Source: Pandoraea bronchicola (GTDB lineage Bacteria > Pseudomonadota > Gammaproteobacteria > Burkholderiales > Burkholderiaceae). Taken from it: DNA of 64,000 bases. Positions 28,143-37,396 of this stretch are shown here, in pieces (within the stretch, counting starts at the first letter, position 1; every line of letters starts with the position of its first letter). The DNA is taken from contig NZ_CABPST010000016.1 of NCBI RefSeq assembly GCF_902459805.1, positions 62,001-126,000 on the forward strand, written 5' to 3'. The notes under the pieces were generated by a model. That model was not told the DNA's origin and did no database searches. It was given only the letters and a program-made list of their open reading frames with translations. The translations under genes were made by a program, and so were the position numbers.

Positions 28143-28690
28143 TCACCTGGCTGCGCGTCTCGTGAGCGCTCTCAGGCGCTCGCTCAACCCATCAACGACC
28201 GGGTTCCCGACCGATACCGGTGGCACGCACCGTCCGACCACCCCATGCTGTTGATTGGCCATCGACTGCGGTGCATAGGCGACGCTGACACTAGCAGCCA
28301 CCAAATTCAGCGCCAGCGCGAATGACTCCGCCTGCGTTGCTGGCGCAATATCGGCGCACGCCCCATTAAACGCATGGAGCACCTCGTGCGAAGGATGCGC
28401 CGGACAGGTAATCCAGTTCCCGTCGCCTATTCGCCCCAGCAATGAATTGGCTCTCATCGTCCGCTCATGCCAAGACGGAACCGCTAGCACGTAGGGATCT
28501 GACCAGAGCGGAAAGAATGTGTCGCGGGCGCCACACATCGCGCCTCACTCCCCAGCCAGAGATCGTCTCTCTCACCACTGCGTGGGCTGATCCGCAAGGA
28601 TGGGCGAGCCGCACAGATCATCTCCACGAGAATCTCGACCTCGGCACCCGAGATATCCTGGCTCACGCCAACGTCCAACATAGCCGGCGC
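28143..28690 (-). pseudogene. LysR-family regulator remnant, frameshifted
   Basis: Two minus-strand frames together give most of a LysR effector domain. The first (about 28690-28545) reads LDVGVSQDISGAEVEILVEM to LWLGSEAR. The second (28538-28143) reads DTFFPLWSDPYVLAVPSWHE, GDGNWITCPAHPSHEVLHAF, then YAPQSM. They line up in order with LHIGIECDIPKALVRLLINE, EDELFLPLQEEPYLLAAPSGHP and SWITCPTHPIHQRLLPLYG of the intact LysR at 50482-51333. A frameshift separates the halves and the N-terminal HTH is missing. Confidence 0.82.
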
Positions 28691-28810
28691 CAGCCCGCCC
28701 CCCTGCGCCCGCCAACATATTCATTCTTATTCTCGATCTCCGGGCCTTAAGGCGCGTTCCCGGCAAACGGATACGGCAAGCGCTTAGCGCCCCACGCGCC
28801 GCGTCGACTG

Positions 28811-29947
28811 TCACTGCCGATACGTGACCGCAACAGGCGCGTCCGTAAGCGAACCGATCGCGCTGGACGTCTGGAACGGAATCTTCACGATCGACGTTCC
28901 ATTCAGATCCATGCCATCAAAGCCAACACCCCTCAACACCGGGTTGTCGTAGGTCTTGATGTAATAGCGCAGACGCTTCAGATCCGCAAAAACCGTCCAC
29001 TGTGTGTACTCGGGCGCGTCGGCTTCGGTAGTCTTCACCCATCCCTTGGGAATGTCGAAGCTATTCGCGACATGCTCAGCCAGACGCACGCCGGGATCGC
29101 CGCTCGGCACCCGTTGAACGGAGATGGTGTAACCAATCGCGCGAATGAAGCGGGCCGGTGGCGTCGTGTCTCCAGGAATACCCTGCAAACCCGACCCCTG
29201 GCCAAGCGGCGCGAGCTTCACGCCACCGATCTCTTTCGTGGGCGCATCCGCGGTCGTCAGATTGAGATAGTTACGCAGGTTGATCATGTGCCACTCGAAC
29301 GGAGGCGAGTTCGTGAGCACGCCGATCGGGTTGTCGTAAACCTTCAGTTCACCGTGAATCGGCTCGATCACGATCGACGCGCCAGTCCGGTCATGAAGCG
29401 TGAAGTGCACCGGCGGCACGATCCCCATGTCCGCTTGCTTCATGTCGACGAGGGCAATCTTCGGTAGCGCCGCCTTGACCTCGGCAACTGAGGCAAAATT
29501 CGTTAGCGCCCACGTGAGGAAATCCCACGGCGCCATCATCTGACGCCCATTCGCATCCGGCTGCTTCGTGTACTGCGCAAACCCTGGGAAATAGAGAATG
29601 CCGCCGGCGAGACCATTCTCGTTCATCCCATCGACAAGACTGGGCAGCCCAAGACCGTTCATGCCGATCGCCGCGTAGCGACCATGCCACTCAGCCCGAT
29701 GCTCCTTCCCGGGCAACGTCGCGTTGAGCGCAAAACCGCGCGGGATCAGGATCAGGTCCGACTTCATCGGAAACGCGAACTCCATCGTCCGCGCATAGAC
29801 TCGCCCGCCGTCGCTCGTGTTGAGGATGAAGCTCGTGCATGCCAGTGCTACGTTGGACACGAGAAGTACCGGCAATACTGCAACGCCCACAAGCGTCGAA
29901 ATACCCTTGCCCACCCATCGCTGAATGAACGCTTCATTGTTACGCAT
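28811..29947 (-). CDS. Exported linear amide C-N hydrolase (choloylglycine hydrolase/penicillin V acylase family)
   Basis: 378 aa from ATG 29947, preceded by AGAGG. A signal peptide (ISTLVGVAVLPVLLVSNVALA) ends exactly before Cys37, so cleavage would expose the N-terminal nucleophile cysteine of this Ntn-hydrolase family (CTSFILNTSDGG). The Arg of the active site is kept (VYARTMEF), but the position usually Asp is Glu. MNENGLAGGILYFPGF and GVLTNSPPFEWHM, the conserved Asn regions, follow. Such enzymes cleave bile-salt amides, penicillin V or N-acyl homoserine lactones; a periplasmic amidase acting on an acyl amide is the safe call. Last gene of an operon, 14 bp after the outer-membrane protein gene. 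Confidence 0.88.
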   Translation of the reverse strand: MRNNEAFIQRWVGKGISTLVGVAVLPVLLVSNVALACTSFILNTSDGGRVYARTMEFAFPMKSDLILIPRGFALNATLPGKEHRAEWHGRYAAIGMNGLGLPSLVDGMNENGLAGGILYFPGFAQYTKQPDANGRQMMAPWDFLTWALTNFASVAEVKAALPKIALVDMKQADMGIVPPVHFTLHDRTGASIVIEPIHGELKVYDNPIGVLTNSPPFEWHMINLRNYLNLTTADAPTKEIGGVKLAPLGQGSGLQGIPGDTTPPARFIRAIGYTISVQRVPSGDPGVRLAEHVANSFDIPKGWVKTTEADAPEYTQWTVFADLKRLRYYIKTYDNPVLRGVGFDGMDLNGTSIVKIPFQTSSAIGSLTDAPVAVTYRQ

Positions 29948-29961
29948 ACATCCTCTCAGAG

Positions 29962-30783
29962 TCAAAAGACCATGGAAAGCCCAGCAACCGGGCCATGCTG
30001 TGTCACACGCCATGCGAAGCGATCAATGCCACCACCATCGTTGACATAGTCCTGATACCAAACGCGGTATCCGAATCGCAAAATCGTCGGCTTGTTGAAG
30101 ACGAACGTCCGATAACCGAAATACGTTTGCAAATTGGCGCTGAATCGCGAACCGATACCGAAACCACCGATGTCGCCCTCGGCGAAGAGATTCCAGCGCT
30201 CCGAGAGGTCAGCACTCACGCGTACGCCGATGAACGGGTCAACCCAGCGCTCGGTATGTGTGCCTACGATCGGATCGGCAGAAGCATTAACCTGCGTCCA
30301 ACGCAGGCCGAAGGTCGGCTCGATCGTGACGGCACGCGATTTCCCGAACAGGGTATTGCCGGGCTTCTCGATCGACCAAGCATGGAAAAAACCGCCCAGT
30401 GTCACCATTTTCGCGGTCGTGCCGAATCGCACTGCAGCCCCGGCTACCGTTGCGTCCTTGGCGTCGCTCGTGTACTGGCCATCCATATAGACGCCATAGC
30501 GCCCGTTGGTGAGTTCGACCTCTCCCATCAATGCAAGATCGAGGTTGCCCAAGATTGTCGAGAAGGGAACACGGACCGGCACGTCGTATCGGCCGATGGC
30601 CCCATTACCGCTGAGCGATGCCGCCCAGATATATGGGCTGACGACCACGGACCAGTTGTCGTTTCCCGCTATCTCTGTCTGGCCTGTCTGGCTCACCTGC
30701 CCCAGCGCAGATATGGGTGAACCCAGGGCTGCGCACATCGCCAGTGCAGCGACGCCGTGTGCGAATAAGTTGCGACAGGTCAT
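29962..30783 (-). CDS. Outer-membrane beta-barrel protein, unknown function
   Basis: 273 aa from ATG 30783. A signal peptide (HGVAALAMCAALGSPISALG) is followed by a region of alternating hydrophobic strands and aromatic girdles ending in VAGLSMVF, with a terminal Phe as needed for outer-membrane insertion. Inner landmarks are VVVSPYIWAASLSGNGAIG, VDPFIGVRVSADLSERWNLF and FRFGYRVWYQDYVNDG-like. Similar barrels are annotated only as hypothetical outer-membrane proteins. It starts 1 bp after the stop of the upstream regulator gene and is 14 bp before the amidase gene, so these are co-expressed. Confidence 0.82.
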   Translation of the reverse strand: MTCRNLFAHGVAALAMCAALGSPISALGQVSQTGQTEIAGNDNWSVVVSPYIWAASLSGNGAIGRYDVPVRVPFSTILGNLDLALMGEVELTNGRYGVYMDGQYTSDAKDATVAGAAVRFGTTAKMVTLGGFFHAWSIEKPGNTLFGKSRAVTIEPTFGLRWTQVNASADPIVGTHTERWVDPFIGVRVSADLSERWNLFAEGDIGGFGIGSRFSANLQTYFGYRTFVFNKPTILRFGYRVWYQDYVNDGGGIDRFAWRVTQHGPVAGLSMVF

Positions 30784-30784
30784 C

Positions 30785-31711
30785 TCAGCAAATGTCCTCT
30801 GTGTGACTTGCGCCGCGAACCTGACGATGGAAGTCACGATCTCGCCCGCAGCCGTGCGGACTGTCCGCCTGAGCACTTTCGCCCGAACGCTGAGGTTCAG
30901 CCGAAACTCGAAACGCGGAAGGTGACATGCCGCTGTGGCGCTTGAACGCCACACTGAAGTTGCACGGGCTGCGAAATCCCGCCTCCTTCGCCACTGCGCG
31001 CACCGCGACCCCCGTGTTCCTGAGCAACCATGCAGCCCGTTCCATTTTTTCCATGCGCAAATAGTCCGCCACAGACACGCCCAGCGACGCCTTGAACTGA
31101 TCGGTCAATCGCCGGTCGCTCAGTCCGAGCCGGCTCGCGAGTGACTTGCTGTTCCAGCGTCCAAGTCCTTCCCCCTTGATCAGATCAATGGCGTATTGGG
31201 CGGACTTCGCCATGGTGGATTTCGACTCTGGTTTCGCATCACCCTTACTCTGACGTCCTTGACGAGCTGCCCTGATCTGCCAGCCCAGCCGCGCAACTAA
31301 CTCCTCGGCAAGGAAGGGATACACAATGCAGTCGGATGCCCCGGAGACAAACGCCCGTGTGCGGGCATCGCTCGAACGACCGTCGTCGACCACCACCAAC
31401 GGCAGTCTCAAAAGCCGGTCCACGCCACGTATGAGGCTGCAGAACGCGCAGGCATCCATGCCGCGCAACGCCCCATCAACCACGACCACGTTGGGTGGTG
31501 AAAAAAGCGCATCGTCGTACGTCTGCCATCCATCGGACACGACGCGGACGTCGAACAGTTGTTCGCGCAGGGCTGCAGTTGCGCGCTCGAACATCGACTC
31601 TCGCTCCGTCAATAGCCAGACCGTCGCTTGCGAACGAATCGCCCCCGACGAACGCCGGCCAACAGGTTCTGTCAGAAGGGTCGCGCATTCCATGTCATCG
31701 TGCCGGTTCAT
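30785..31711 (-). CDS. Atypical receiver-AraC transcriptional regulator (second of tandem pair)
   Basis: 308 aa from ATG 31711, which overlaps the stop of the upstream paralogue (ATGA). Residues 30-155 resemble a response-regulator receiver (VWLLTERESM, VVVVDGALRGMD, LPLVVVDDG, GASDCIVYPF). The candidate phospho-acceptor Asp is kept in VVVVDG. The acidic pair at the first strand is absent and the conserved Lys is Tyr (VYPF). Residues 185-280 are an AraC HTH pair (WNSKSLASRLGLSDRRLTDQF, VRAVAKEAGFRSPCNFSVAFKRHSGMSPSAF). Probably phosphorylation-independent or differently controlled. It should regulate its own operon, including the barrel protein and amidase. Confidence 0.85.
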   Translation of the reverse strand: MNRHDDMECATLLTEPVGRRSSGAIRSQATVWLLTERESMFERATAALREQLFDVRVVSDGWQTYDDALFSPPNVVVVDGALRGMDACAFCSLIRGVDRLLRLPLVVVDDGRSSDARTRAFVSGASDCIVYPFLAEELVARLGWQIRAARQGRQSKGDAKPESKSTMAKSAQYAIDLIKGEGLGRWNSKSLASRLGLSDRRLTDQFKASLGVSVADYLRMEKMERAAWLLRNTGVAVRAVAKEAGFRSPCNFSVAFKRHSGMSPSAFRVSAEPQRSGESAQADSPHGCGRDRDFHRQVRGASHTEDIC

Positions 31712-32511
31712 GATTCGATCACTCCCAATGAACTGCCGCTGGCGAACTCGCAACGTGCGTCCCGATACCGGGACGGGCTTTGTCCGACGATCTGGCGAAA
31801 CGCTGTCGCGAAGTTCGCACTATCGGAAAAGCCGAGCACTTCGGCGATGCTTGTCACGCTCAGCGAACTGCTTTTGAGTAACGTCCGAGCGCAATCGATA
31901 CGGCGTTGCCGAAGAAAACGCGACGTGCTGCAACCGGCCACTTCGCGAAATGCCAAATCCAGGTTGGCAGTGGACACGCCGATACGCGACGCCAAAACCG
32001 ACTTTGACATTTCGCCGATCTCGCAGCTCGCCAGATACCGGACCGCGAGGCGATAGATCTCGTAGCGACGAGAAACTCGCTCGACGGCTGGCAATCCCAT
32101 CGATGCTGTCTGGGGCGCATTACACTCGCTCCTCAGACGTGCCCTGACACGCACATCGATCTCGGCTCGTCCCGAACCGGCATCGACATAGTCCACTGCG
32201 CCAGCGCGGAAGCACTGAACGCGCAGGTACGGCGAGTCCGCCGGGCCGACTACCATGAGTGGTAGCGCCTCCGATACCGCATTCTTAAGCAGCCGAGTGC
32301 AGCGGATCACGGCATCGACCGTCCGCTCCGTGACGGACATCAGGACCAGCGCAACGGCATTCGCAAGCTCGGCGGAGTACAAGGCCTCTGCGATATTCCC
32401 GACGATGCGGTAATGCACGTCGCCCCCATCGGGGCTGAGTGTTACGCCGTCCGTTCCGGCAATACCACTGTCCACCAGAACGATGCGTTCCCCATAGTGT
32501 GATTTGATCAA
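31708..32511 (-). CDS. Atypical receiver-AraC transcriptional regulator (first of tandem pair)
   Basis: 267 aa if it starts at TTG 32511, preceded by GGGGGAG at an ideal distance; the frame is open to TTG 32613. The start falls just before the receiver-like first strand (RIVLVDSGIAG). The segment normally holding the phospho-acceptor reads ALVLMSVTE, without Asp, and GAVDYVDAGS lacks the conserved Lys. The C-terminus is an AraC HTH pair (MSKSVLASRIGVSTANLDLAFREVAG, VTSIAEVLGFSDSANFATAFRQIVGQSPSRY). The stop overlaps the ATG of the paralogue. A degenerate receiver fused to AraC domains. Confidence 0.82.
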   Translation of the reverse strand: MIKSHYGERIVLVDSGIAGTDGVTLSPDGGDVHYRIVGNIAEALYSAELANAVALVLMSVTERTVDAVIRCTRLLKNAVSEALPLMVVGPADSPYLRVQCFRAGAVDYVDAGSGRAEIDVRVRARLRSECNAPQTASMGLPAVERVSRRYEIYRLAVRYLASCEIGEMSKSVLASRIGVSTANLDLAFREVAGCSTSRFLRQRRIDCARTLLKSSSLSVTSIAEVLGFSDSANFATAFRQIVGQSPSRYRDARCEFASGSSLGVIES

Positions 32512-32696
32512 TATATTGCTCCCCCGCAAATTCGCGTCGCATGCGCTTGAATTTCCAGCGTCAATATCTGGACACAGCGGGGCTTGGCGCCACCTATCCG
32601 TATCCGATCGCAACCGGCATGACAGGAAATGAGCCCCCGATCAGACGGTCGAGTTCATTGTCGGAGAACCAACGAGGCATAACTCGCCTCTATGTC

Positions 32697-34784
32697 TCAC
32701 TCGTTTCTCCCTGGTATCTCCCCCCCCACCCCCCCGTTTTCCTCTGGGTAACCACGGATATCCGCCGGAACGGAAGTGCCCGATTCGGGGCCGGCCACCT
32801 GCGCTATGGAGGTCGCGATGGCACATGAAAGGGAGATCGTCATTTCGGCCAGTGGCTTGCCCCGCATACCAGCAAGCACCGAGTCCTCGGTCTCGCGCGC
32901 GATCTGGGCAAGTCCATGTAGACCGAACCAGGCAGCCGCGCCCGCCGCACGATGTGCAAGCTCACCGATTCTGCTCTGATCCTGCTCTTGGTCCAGCGTG
33001 GCTAGCGACGCGCGAATCTCGGAAAGACTATTGAGGAAACGCCGCTTCAGCTCGGGGTTTTCACTGAGAGAAAGTGCTTCCCGGGCTCGCTCCAACGCAG
33101 GATCGGACATCCGACTTTGCGCCAGCACAGCGCGTAGCGTCGCCAGGTCGACAGGCTTGATAAGCACTTCGTCCGCCCCTGCGTCCATGCAGGCCTGGCG
33201 TAGCGAAGGTGTGGCGTTAGCGGTCAGGGCATAGACTGGCAAGTGGTGGCACGCGGGAAACTGCCGTAACCGGGCGATCAGCTCGACGCCCGACATGCCC
33301 GGCATCGTGCAGTCGGTAATGACGGCGTCGTAGTTGACGAGCGTCAGCTGGTGCAGCGCTTGCGTGGCATCCTCGACCGCGTCACACGTCATTCCCAAGC
33401 GCGATATCTGCAATTTCAGAAGATCCCGATTCAGCGCCTCATTTTCGACCACCAGGAGGTGCATGGGTGCCGCCGCCCCCGTCACCGGATCTGGCTCCAT
33501 GTCGACATCGGGCCTCAGCGCATCCGTCGCGGCCAGCTCATCGACGGCGATCGCCAAGGGAAGCGAGACCAACATCGTGGTGCCACCGCCATCGCGCTCG
33601 GTCACCAGAATTTCCCCTCCCATCGCCTTTACCAGTCCGTGTGTGACGGCAAGCCCCAACCCCACGCCACCGACTTCGTGGCCGGCGCCCTTGCCTCGTA
33701 CGAAGGGCGAGAACACTCGCGTCCGCTCAGATGGATCAATACCGATGCCCGTGTCGCTCACTTCGAACAGCACGGTCTCGTGGCCTGGCGCGGCGGCTTC
33801 GGAAAAGACGCGCAACGATACGCCGCCCACCTCGGTGAATTTCACCGCGTTGCCCAAGAGATTCAAGAGAATTTGCCCGACGCGACGGGGATCGGCCATA
33901 TAGGCGGGCGCAAGGGCGGCCGACAGGTTCACTTCGAAGTCGAGCCCCTTCTTGTGCGCCGTCGGTGCGACCAGTTGACCTATCTCACGGGAAACACAAT
34001 CAATCGACACAGGAGCAATTCTCAGGGCTGGCTTACCATGTATTGCCGCCGAGTACGTGAGCACGTCGTCAAGGATTGATGTCAAGATGCCGGCCGCCGC
34101 GCGCGCGGTTCCGACCAGCCGCTGGTTCTCGCTGCCGATATCTGCTACGCCAAGCAATTCGAGCAGGCCAACAACGCCACTTAATGGTGTGCGCAACTCG
34201 TGACTGACTGTCGCCAGCAAGGTGTCCTTCGCAGCGGAAGCCGCTTCCGCAGCTCGCTCCATGCGTCGAAGATCGGAGACATCGAGAAATGCGGCCAATA
34301 CGGCGTCTATGCGGCCACTGGTGCTCACGCATGCGCGCACCCAATAGAGCGCCTCGCGACGCTCACCGTCCGCCGTCATAAAGTGTATCGAGTCCTTGAC
34401 GCGCACTCCTGTCGCAAAGACCTGTTGCAGGCTGTTCCGCAGCTTCGCCCAGCCGTGCGAATCCAGCATGCCGGCGTCACTCACCGGGCGGCCGATCAAT
34501 TGGTCCGCCCTCAGGCCCAGTGCATCTTCGAATGCCGGATTGACGGCGAGATAGCGGCCTTGTCGATCCTGGACGAGAATGGGCGTGGGCGTGGCATCCA
34601 TCACCATCGCCTGAAGTTCTTTCTGAAATGTCAGCGCCCGTTCGGCACCGCGCCGTCGCGACCGCTCCACGCACAACCAAACCACTGCGAAGACCAACGA
34701 AACCACGAGCAACGGCACAAACACGACCGTCCAGTCCGGCATCAAACACCGGAGGTCAAACGTACTACCGCATGAGCTTGTCAT
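32697..34784 (-). CDS. Hybrid sensor histidine kinase (PAS-HisKA-HATPase-REC-Hpt)
   Basis: 695 aa (start 34784 or 34742; neither has a good ribosome site). One membrane segment at residues 18-38, a PAS domain at about 55-170, HisKA with His195 (SHELRTP), HATPase with GNAVKFT, DTGIGID and GVGLGL at about 310-380, a receiver at 441-555 with Asp491 (VITDCTMPGMSG) and Lys543, and an Hpt domain with His611 (AHRAAGAAAWFG). This is the BvgS/EvgS-type phosphorelay order without a large periplasmic sensor, so sensing is by the membrane or PAS domain. The partner is the NarL-type regulator just upstream. The C-terminus is encoded by C8 and C7 runs. Confidence 0.9.
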   Translation of the reverse strand: MTSSCGSTFDLRCLMPDWTVVFVPLLVVSLVFAVVWLCVERSRRRGAERALTFQKELQAMVMDATPTPILVQDRQGRYLAVNPAFEDALGLRADQLIGRPVSDAGMLDSHGWAKLRNSLQQVFATGVRVKDSIHFMTADGERREALYWVRACVSTSGRIDAVLAAFLDVSDLRRMERAAEAASAAKDTLLATVSHELRTPLSGVVGLLELLGVADIGSENQRLVGTARAAAGILTSILDDVLTYSAAIHGKPALRIAPVSIDCVSREIGQLVAPTAHKKGLDFEVNLSAALAPAYMADPRRVGQILLNLLGNAVKFTEVGGVSLRVFSEAAAPGHETVLFEVSDTGIGIDPSERTRVFSPFVRGKGAGHEVGGVGLGLAVTHGLVKAMGGEILVTERDGGGTTMLVSLPLAIAVDELAATDALRPDVDMEPDPVTGAAAPMHLLVVENEALNRDLLKLQISRLGMTCDAVEDATQALHQLTLVNYDAVITDCTMPGMSGVELIARLRQFPACHHLPVYALTANATPSLRQACMDAGADEVLIKPVDLATLRAVLAQSRMSDPALERAREALSLSENPELKRRFLNSLSEIRASLATLDQEQDQSRIGELAHRAAGAAAWFGLHGLAQIARETEDSVLAGMRGKPLAEMTISLSCAIATSIAQVAGPESGTSVPADIRGYPEENGGVGGEIPGRNE

Positions 34785-35409
34785 TGTTTCTGCAAAAATC
34801 CAGCAATTCTTGGTTGGTCGTCAAACCAAGCTTCTCCTGCGCATTGCGCTTATGCTTGCTAACTGTCTTTGGACTGCGTTGCAGGCGCTTCGCTATATCG
34901 AGAATGGGCAGCCCTTCGTAGGCGAACATTCGAACCACTTCGATCTCAGAGCGCGTGAGCGCCGCCTCGCGTTGCAAGTGACTCTCGGGGATACTCACCT
35001 CGCGCAGCATCGTCTGAATGCTCGCACTGATGTAGACTTCGCCGCGCGCCGCCGCGCGCAAGGCGAGTACAAGGTCTTCGACCCCGCCCCCCTTATCGAC
35101 CACCGCAATTGCACCACGCGCGATCAGCATATTCACGACCGCGAGATTGCGCATCGCCGTAATCACAACGACAGGCGTCTCGGGAGAGATGCGCCTCAAA
35201 CGCTCCACAAGGAGCACGCCATCTCGCCCGTTCGAAGACGGCATCGACAGATCCGTCACGATGACATCGCAAGGATGCTGCACGACCGCTCTGACGAGGT
35301 CCTCAGCCGCGCCGACTTCAGCAATGATCCGTCCGACCCCACTTGCCTCGATGACAAGCCGCATGCCGTAGCGCACGATCGGGTGATCGTCTGCGAGAAT
35401 AATTCTCAC
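34765..35409 (-). CDS. NarL/LuxR-family response regulator (BvgA/RcsB-like)
   Basis: 214 aa. The receiver has the acidic pair ADDHP (Asp7, Asp8), phospho-acceptor Asp53 (VTDLSMP) and Lys106 (VVDKGG). The LuxR HTH is at about 148-205 (LTRSEIEVVRMFAYEGLPILDIAKRL, SPKTVSKHKRNAQEKLG). It overlaps or abuts the hybrid kinase gene downstream on the same strand, so the two make a kinase/regulator pair. Targets are not shown; the EAL gene upstream and nearby surface-protein genes are possible. Confidence 0.92.
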   Translation of the reverse strand: MRIILADDHPIVRYGMRLVIEASGVGRIIAEVGAAEDLVRAVVQHPCDVIVTDLSMPSSNGRDGVLLVERLRRISPETPVVVITAMRNLAVVNMLIARGAIAVVDKGGGVEDLVLALRAAARGEVYISASIQTMLREVSIPESHLQREAALTRSEIEVVRMFAYEGLPILDIAKRLQRSPKTVSKHKRNAQEKLGLTTNQELLDFCRNNDKLMR

Positions 35410-35594
35410 TATTGCCTCCCTGACCTACGTGACCATGACCTCAAGGGTTACCTGCCTCATCGGGTGCGGCAGTCGACTTATTGAGCGATATTCCATGACA
35501 TCTTCACGTCCGATCTGGAGTAGCGAAGGACAAATGCTACGCATTCGGCGCAGCAACGTGAATGAGATAAATCTTGAATAGAATATTTTTATCG

Positions 35595-37169
35595 CTACTC
35601 GAAAATTGCAGCGCAAACCTCGGACGTCGTTCCATGCCTGTGCTCGCCAAGACGCCGAACAAACTCTTCCGCAGGCATCGGCCGCCCGAACAGATAACCT
35701 TGGAGAATCGGTACGCCGCGCTCTCGCAGAAATTCGGCCTGAGGCCACGTCTCCACGCCCTCGGCTATCGTCGTCAGTTCCAGGTTTTTTGCCAGATCCA
35801 GAATGCTGTCGAGGACCCGTTCCGAAAGCGGATGGCCACCGATTTTGGCGACGAATGACTTGTCAATCTTGAGCGCGTCCATCTCAAAGTCGCGCAAATA
35901 GGTGAGGCTGGAATGTCCGGTGCCGAAGTCGTCTACCGCCACTTTGATACCCATGCCGTGAAGTGCGTCGAAGATTTCGCGTGTCGCGCCGTCCGAAGTC
36001 AGCAACTCACGCTCCGTCAACTCCAGCACGAGCTGCACACGCCACTGATTGAGTCTGCGCTGCAGCGCCTCGCAATCCTCGATGATCGATGCGCATTGCA
36101 TGTGGCGGGCGCTGATGTTGAAGCTCAGCCGAAACCCATTGGGAAGATCGACTCCGCTCAACGCCTTCGTCACTGAGTGGAAGAGCCCTCGCGTGATCGG
36201 CACGATCAATCCGCTCGACTCGGCCAATGGAATGAAACTGTCCGGCTGGACCAACCCTTCTTTCGGATGGCGCCAGCGTATGAGAACTTCTGCCCCCACC
36301 CAACGCTTGTCAGACGAGTTCACCAGTGGCTGGAAAAATGGCACGAACTCGCCTAACCGCAATGCGCGCGACATCTCGTGACGCCGCGAACCAACATGAC
36401 TGAGCCCTCGCTTGACGAAAATCCCGAGAAGGATGCCGAAGACCCCGAAGGCGATAATCAAACCAAGGTAGTCGGACGCCATCCGGTTCAGTAGCACCCC
36501 TTTCGGCATAACCGCCCAAACCCGGAATGGGAACGTCGCGGAACGTTCGAATATCACGTCCCCGCCGATACTGGCGTCGTTGGACTTCAGGCCGTCCGCC
36601 CCGAGCAACTTTCCCCCTACGTCCAAAATGAGCCCATCGCCGTTTCGACCGAGCAGTTGGAGCGCATCACGGACGTGTCGCCCGTCAATCGTCACGACGG
36701 CGCCCCTTCCTCCCTCAACCCACCGATAAATCAGTAGCGTTGAATCCGGAGAGGTACCGCTATGGGGCTGCAATCGAAGTCGCCCGTCGACATAAGCGCT
36801 CAAATCGATCGTCTTGTGATAGACGCCGTAGAGCGAACTGCAGTAGATCTCCCGCTCGTCGACCAATACATCCACCGAACGAACAAACAGAACCGAGTCG
36901 ACTTGCTTTCGCAAGTCGAGCTCAAGGTCATCACACTTCGTTCCGGCGCGCGCGCCAATGCGCCGGGCGGTCTGTGAGGCATTGACCAACATCCGGTCCA
37001 CTTCTACCACCGCCCGCATGGCCTGCGCCTGTGCCTCGAGCTCCATGGCCCTTCGGGCATGCCAGTACGACAGCAAAAGTCCGCAAAGCAACGGAACGAA
37101 TGCAGAGAGCAATGCGAGCCATTTATGCCACCGACGGGGAACGGCGAGATAGATCTGCCGAATTCGCAA
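35595..37169 (-). CDS. c-di-GMP phosphodiesterase with CSS-motif sensor (EAL domain)
   Basis: 524 aa. Two membrane segments (residues 17-37 and 234-254) flank a periplasmic CSS-motif domain with YCSSLYG at 109-115 and a second Cys at 79. The cytoplasmic EAL domain (272-515) has the variant EVL at 294-296, Asn351, LELTE, DDFGTG at 413-418, Lys434 and AEGVE near 470, so the catalytic set is complete. In E. coli such proteins respond to periplasmic thiol redox state. It should lower c-di-GMP and so affect adhesion. Same strand as, and 185 bp upstream of, the response regulator gene. Confidence 0.9.
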   Translation of the reverse strand: MRIRQIYLAVPRRWHKWLALLSAFVPLLCGLLLSYWHARRAMELEAQAQAMRAVVEVDRMLVNASQTARRIGARAGTKCDDLELDLRKQVDSVLFVRSVDVLVDEREIYCSSLYGVYHKTIDLSAYVDGRLRLQPHSGTSPDSTLLIYRWVEGGRGAVVTIDGRHVRDALQLLGRNGDGLILDVGGKLLGADGLKSNDASIGGDVIFERSATFPFRVWAVMPKGVLLNRMASDYLGLIIAFGVFGILLGIFVKRGLSHVGSRRHEMSRALRLGEFVPFFQPLVNSSDKRWVGAEVLIRWRHPKEGLVQPDSFIPLAESSGLIVPITRGLFHSVTKALSGVDLPNGFRLSFNISARHMQCASIIEDCEALQRRLNQWRVQLVLELTERELLTSDGATREIFDALHGMGIKVAVDDFGTGHSSLTYLRDFEMDALKIDKSFVAKIGGHPLSERVLDSILDLAKNLELTTIAEGVETWPQAEFLRERGVPILQGYLFGRPMPAEEFVRRLGEHRHGTTSEVCAAIFE

Positions 37170-37396
37170 GATTCGCCTCCGACAAGTGACTAGGACCGTT
37201 GTCCTGTTGATGACATCAGCGTATCTGCTACGCGCGACAACCGCCTTTCATTGGCGACCGCATGCATTTGAATTCGCGTGCGAATCATCGATCTGCGCCA
37301 CCGAGGAATCCTGCTTTCGGTTCCTCGTCGGAGCGGATGCGGAACGCCGAAATCGCATCCCCGAATTGCCCTGGACTCTAGATTTCCCCTTCCATC

